A DNA stretch of 64,000 nucleotides, taken from assembly GCF_028769735.1 (NCBI RefSeq), contig NC_088179.1, positions 10,073,950 to 10,137,949 on the forward strand, read 5' to 3'. Position numbers and translations under genes: made by a program. Every line of letters begins with the position of its first letter. Position 1 is the first letter of the stretch. Shown in pieces: positions 60,580 to 64,000 of this stretch. Source of the DNA: Zonotrichia leucophrys gambelii. Its lineage: Eukaryota; Chordata; Aves; Passeriformes; Passerellidae. Below the pieces are notes generated by a model that had not been told where the DNA came from, did no database searches, and worked only from the letters and a program-made list of their open reading frames with translations.

Positions 60580-63500
60580 GCGATCATGGCTGTGGCTCGT
60601 GGTAGAAGAACAAACAGTAAGAGGTGGAGGGAAGGAGTTTGGAAGTAGCTGCTTGCTCTGCATTCTTACCTGCAGCAAGCTTGTAGGATTTTTCTTACCA
60701 ATCCTTTTGCAGTTTTTTCAGGGCATCTTGTAAAATGTGAAGGGAAATGTACACTGCAAATTAACCTTGGGAATGAATCTGTGGGGCTGGCATAATTAAT
60801 TTTCTTATGTTAGATTTCCTGAGCTGTAAACATCAGCAGAAGCAGCTGGTAAAAGATCCAGTTTCTCTTGCACATAAGAAAGGTGGAGTCAGCAATTTTC
60901 CTGAGTTTTTTGTTCCTCCTTCTTCCCTGTACTTAGGTGGTGGTAAAGGGTTTCTGCAGGCCAGGTATGGCTCTGGATTTTTCACAATTTCCCCCAAGTA
61001 AATACAAGTTCATAGAAACAAATCATTCAGTGTCAATGGGCCTGTCTGGCAAAGTTTTTATCAAAAGGATCTTTTAAATTCTAGCATGTAACTCCTACCC
61101 ATTCATCTCTCTTATCCATCCCTGACTAGTCTCTGTATTGCTCTATGTTTATAGTTTTACCTGGTATTTGGAATTCAAGAGCATTTTCTGTACTGCATCT
61201 GAGTGCTAAAGTTTGAGTGCTGTGGAGGAGCCTTTTGTTTTGGGCAAATGGAAAACAAATGCCAAAAGTTTGCCAAACAGAGGTCTGGTTTTGCAGGAAA
61301 TTCTAGTAAGGACAACTGCCGGAGAAACTTTCTTCCTAATCTGAGACTCTCACTCATCCTTTCATCTTATTACATTGTCAGAATCTGTAGGTGGAAGGGC
61401 TACATACCCTGTAAGGTGTGGCACACCTGAGCTGTTAGGAGAAATCTGCTGTAATTGGGCATATCAATGGCAAGGTTGGTGCTGGTTGTAAGATAATATT
61501 TCTGTTGTAATTGTGTTTTCTTCTGCCTTTCCATCTCCCTGAAATGAAGCCTTAGTACCTTTGACTTCTAGCTGTGTACACGTGTTTTTGGATAGAGTTT
61601 ATTTGTGGAAAAACATGCCTACAGTTGTAAAGCATCAGCATTACCCACTTCTCTTCCCTTGCAATTCTGTGGAGCAGAACTGCCCTCCTACAGTGTTCTG
61701 TCACATTCAGTTACAATGCCTCACTACAGACCACAAAATGGAATGGCAAATTCATATCTACATTTGTAAAAGAGCATCCCTGCACCATTTCTAATTCCAG
61801 CTCTTTGATCCTGCTCTCCTGGTGCCCTGAATTGGGAGGGATGGTTGGAAGCTCTGAACTGCACAGTCCTTGATGTAAGGGTCTGTGCCAGCAGGCTGAC
61901 AAGGAAAAAGCTAGGGCATCTGAGATTTCATGGTCTAACTGAATTCAAAGCCTATTAATGATTTGTTACAGATAATTGCAATCTCTATCTTTTAGTTGTA
62001 TTTATATAGTGTCACACTCTCATTTTATTCATCCTCTGTAATGTATTTTTATCTATGAAAAATTCTGATAACTAATTCATATGAAGACTTTGTGTTCTTT
62101 GGAGTTTTTTTAATACGGTATTAAAAGACATGTATGTTTGTTTATGCCATGTTTCTTACACTGCTAGTGTGGTTTGAGCTTAGAAAATGTTTTGGGATAT
62201 TATTAGTCTTGCAGCAGCATACATGGGGCTGTTTAACCTCCCATGGGACTCTGTGTTGTTTGAAAAGTCATGGAGAGAAGATATTGAGAAGGCGGCATAG
62301 AAAGGAATTTTATAGGCAGTATTGCAATTTCACTGTGATTTTTAGATTAGATTTTAATATACAGGCAAGTAAACTATGTTCAAGGCCATATCCTGTGAAT
62401 TGAGAAAGATCTGGAAAATAAAGTAAAATCTTGCATCTTCACCTGTGACTTTTTCTGAAGATCACCTCAGTTAATCACTTCTAAAACTGTTTTTCTTATT
62501 CTTACAAGTTGCAGTGGAAGATGAATGGGCATCTTTTTTGCATTTCAGTATTCTCAGTCTTAGATTAGTACTGTGATAAATGCTCTCTTTTCACAGGTTC
62601 AGTTTCACAATTTTTTTTCTTTTTGGTTCCTTTCCTGATCTGTGTCACAGAATATTATTCTTGCCAATGAAGATAGCATTGAAAAATCATAAAATACTCC
62701 GCCAGTTAGAGTAGGAAAGTAAAGAAAAAAAACCCAATTCTAACAAAAATAATGCCTTACTAGTGCTCATTCAAAAGATGCTAATTTATTGCTATATTTG
62801 GATAGTCTGTGTGAAAGTAAATACATAAGTACATAAAGGAATTAAATGTATAGGTTGTATTTATAAAGCTGTTAAATTTAATGACATAAACTTAAAATGG
62901 AGATGCTAGAGGAGATGGAACCCTACAGGGAAAAGCTACTGTACAAATACTTGTATCAGTCCCACCAGCTGTCAATATGATTTTGGATCAATTTATGAAG
63001 TAACTTTTCCCCTTTGGTTAAGAATAAATCATTAAGCAGACTAAGAATATCACTAAAAAATACCCCAAAACAACCCACAATAAAATAAAGCAACCCCCCA
63101 AAAACCCTCCACAAACTGAACTAAAAAAATCAACAAAATTTAACTTAATCAAGGTGAAGCAAGTTCTGTGGCCATCTTAAATAGGTGTTATGCTTTATTC
63201 TTTTTATGCTTTGTCTTTTGTTATATCCTTCCAATACTATAATCAAGTTCATGCTATTTTGCTTTATGAGAGTAGAGCCAACATCTTCATTCTGGGGCTC
63301 CTCTGGAATTTGGAAGTAAAATTGAATAGATGCCCAATCATGGGTGTCTTTCACTTCCTTGGTGGCAAATCCAAATACAGGGGGATTGAAAGCAAATCTG
63401 TGAAAAGTTCTTGATGCTGGTGCTTTCCATCAGTCTCTTTCCATACTGATGTCCAGTCCTAGAGCTAAAGGAGATGAACCCTATCAGGAGTTATTCCTTG

Positions 63501-64000
63501 GTCCTTTTGACAAGGTACAGCACAATACCTGAAGCAGGAAAATCCCTGTTGTCCCAGGCTGCCTCTCCTTTCAGTCTGTTCTAAACAATGATGCATTGAT
63601 TTTTTTTTCACCCCTCTTCCTTATCTGGGGCTAAAAAGAGGTGATATCAGTATAGATACTAAAACTACCAGAATTCACATCATACCATGAGCTAGAGTTC
63701 ATTAACAAACTCACATCACGAAGTTTTGAGAGGGCTGCCTGAGGAGCTGTGCAGGCTATTGCCTATTGATCTGTTTAGCTCATTTCAAAACACTGGAAGA
63801 ATTGCCTGAAAGTGAAGGAAGCTAAATCTGTTTTTGTGATGGCTGAAGGTAGAGAGGAACAATCAGTCATTGATTCTTCATATATTTTTGAGTAGTTGTT
63901 ATAGGATTCAATAACAAAGTATTAAAAGAAGAAATAAGTGTATTGCTAAACAACCAGAAGATCATTACTTTGAAAGGATCTGTCTCTTCTCTCTGGGTTA
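60580..64000. other. Intergenic stretch to right edge
   Basis: AT-rich sequence. A good acceptor at 61389 (ATTACATTGTCAG|AATC) and a GTAAGG donor 29 nt later could bound a micro-exon, but nothing supports it. No repeat family or gene is recognised. Confidence 0.4.

Noticed and set aside
1..64000. tRNA, rRNA, CRISPR, bacterial operons or an intact provirus
   Set aside because: No cloverleaf, repeat-spacer array, Shine-Dalgarno-led gene run or gag/pol/env frames were seen.

Overview
This is vertebrate nuclear DNA, almost certainly from a bird. Three things show it: AT-rich, CpG-depleted sequence with one sharp CpG island; 3' ends of CR1 LINEs with the typical avian tail; and short solo LTRs. 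The host could be a songbird, but I cannot prove the order or species. There is no bacterial gene structure, rRNA, tRNA or CRISPR array.

The only protein-coding gene I can name is the 5' end of SPHKAP (SPHK1 interactor, AKAP domain containing), on the minus strand. Coding exon 1 lies in the CpG island (21053 down to 21022) and encodes 10 residues plus two bases of a serine codon. Coding exon 2 (3679 down to 3577) completes that serine and gives 34 more residues, including the motifs SNLES and SVTACKK that mark the SPHKAP N-terminus. Together they make 45 codons in frame, joined over a 17.3-kb intron. The next exon was not found, so the rest of the gene lies off the left edge.

Layout: 1-3576 is part of intron 2. 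3680-21021 is intron 1, with a few exon-like segments and an unusual AT-rich but CpG-retaining block at about 20.0-20.6 kb. About 20.68-21.55 kb is the CpG-island promoter. From 21.6 to 64 kb is the 5' flank. In human the SPHKAP 5' flank is a long gene desert running to PID1, and this flank also shows no recognisable protein gene.

The flank holds four CR1 fragments, two related solo LTRs with perfect 6-bp target duplications (43442-43735 and 59156-59413), a third LTR (48685-49195), a probable fourth on the minus strand (about 45.93-46.26 kb), a 124-nt foldback with 57-nt arms (60454-60577), and several plus-strand segments with splice signals that could be exons of a divergent or antisense transcript. 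The long open frames within the CpG island come from its GC content and are not genes. I saw no clearly new biological system. The items most worth checking are the foldback, the plus-strand exon chain and the CpG-retaining block.
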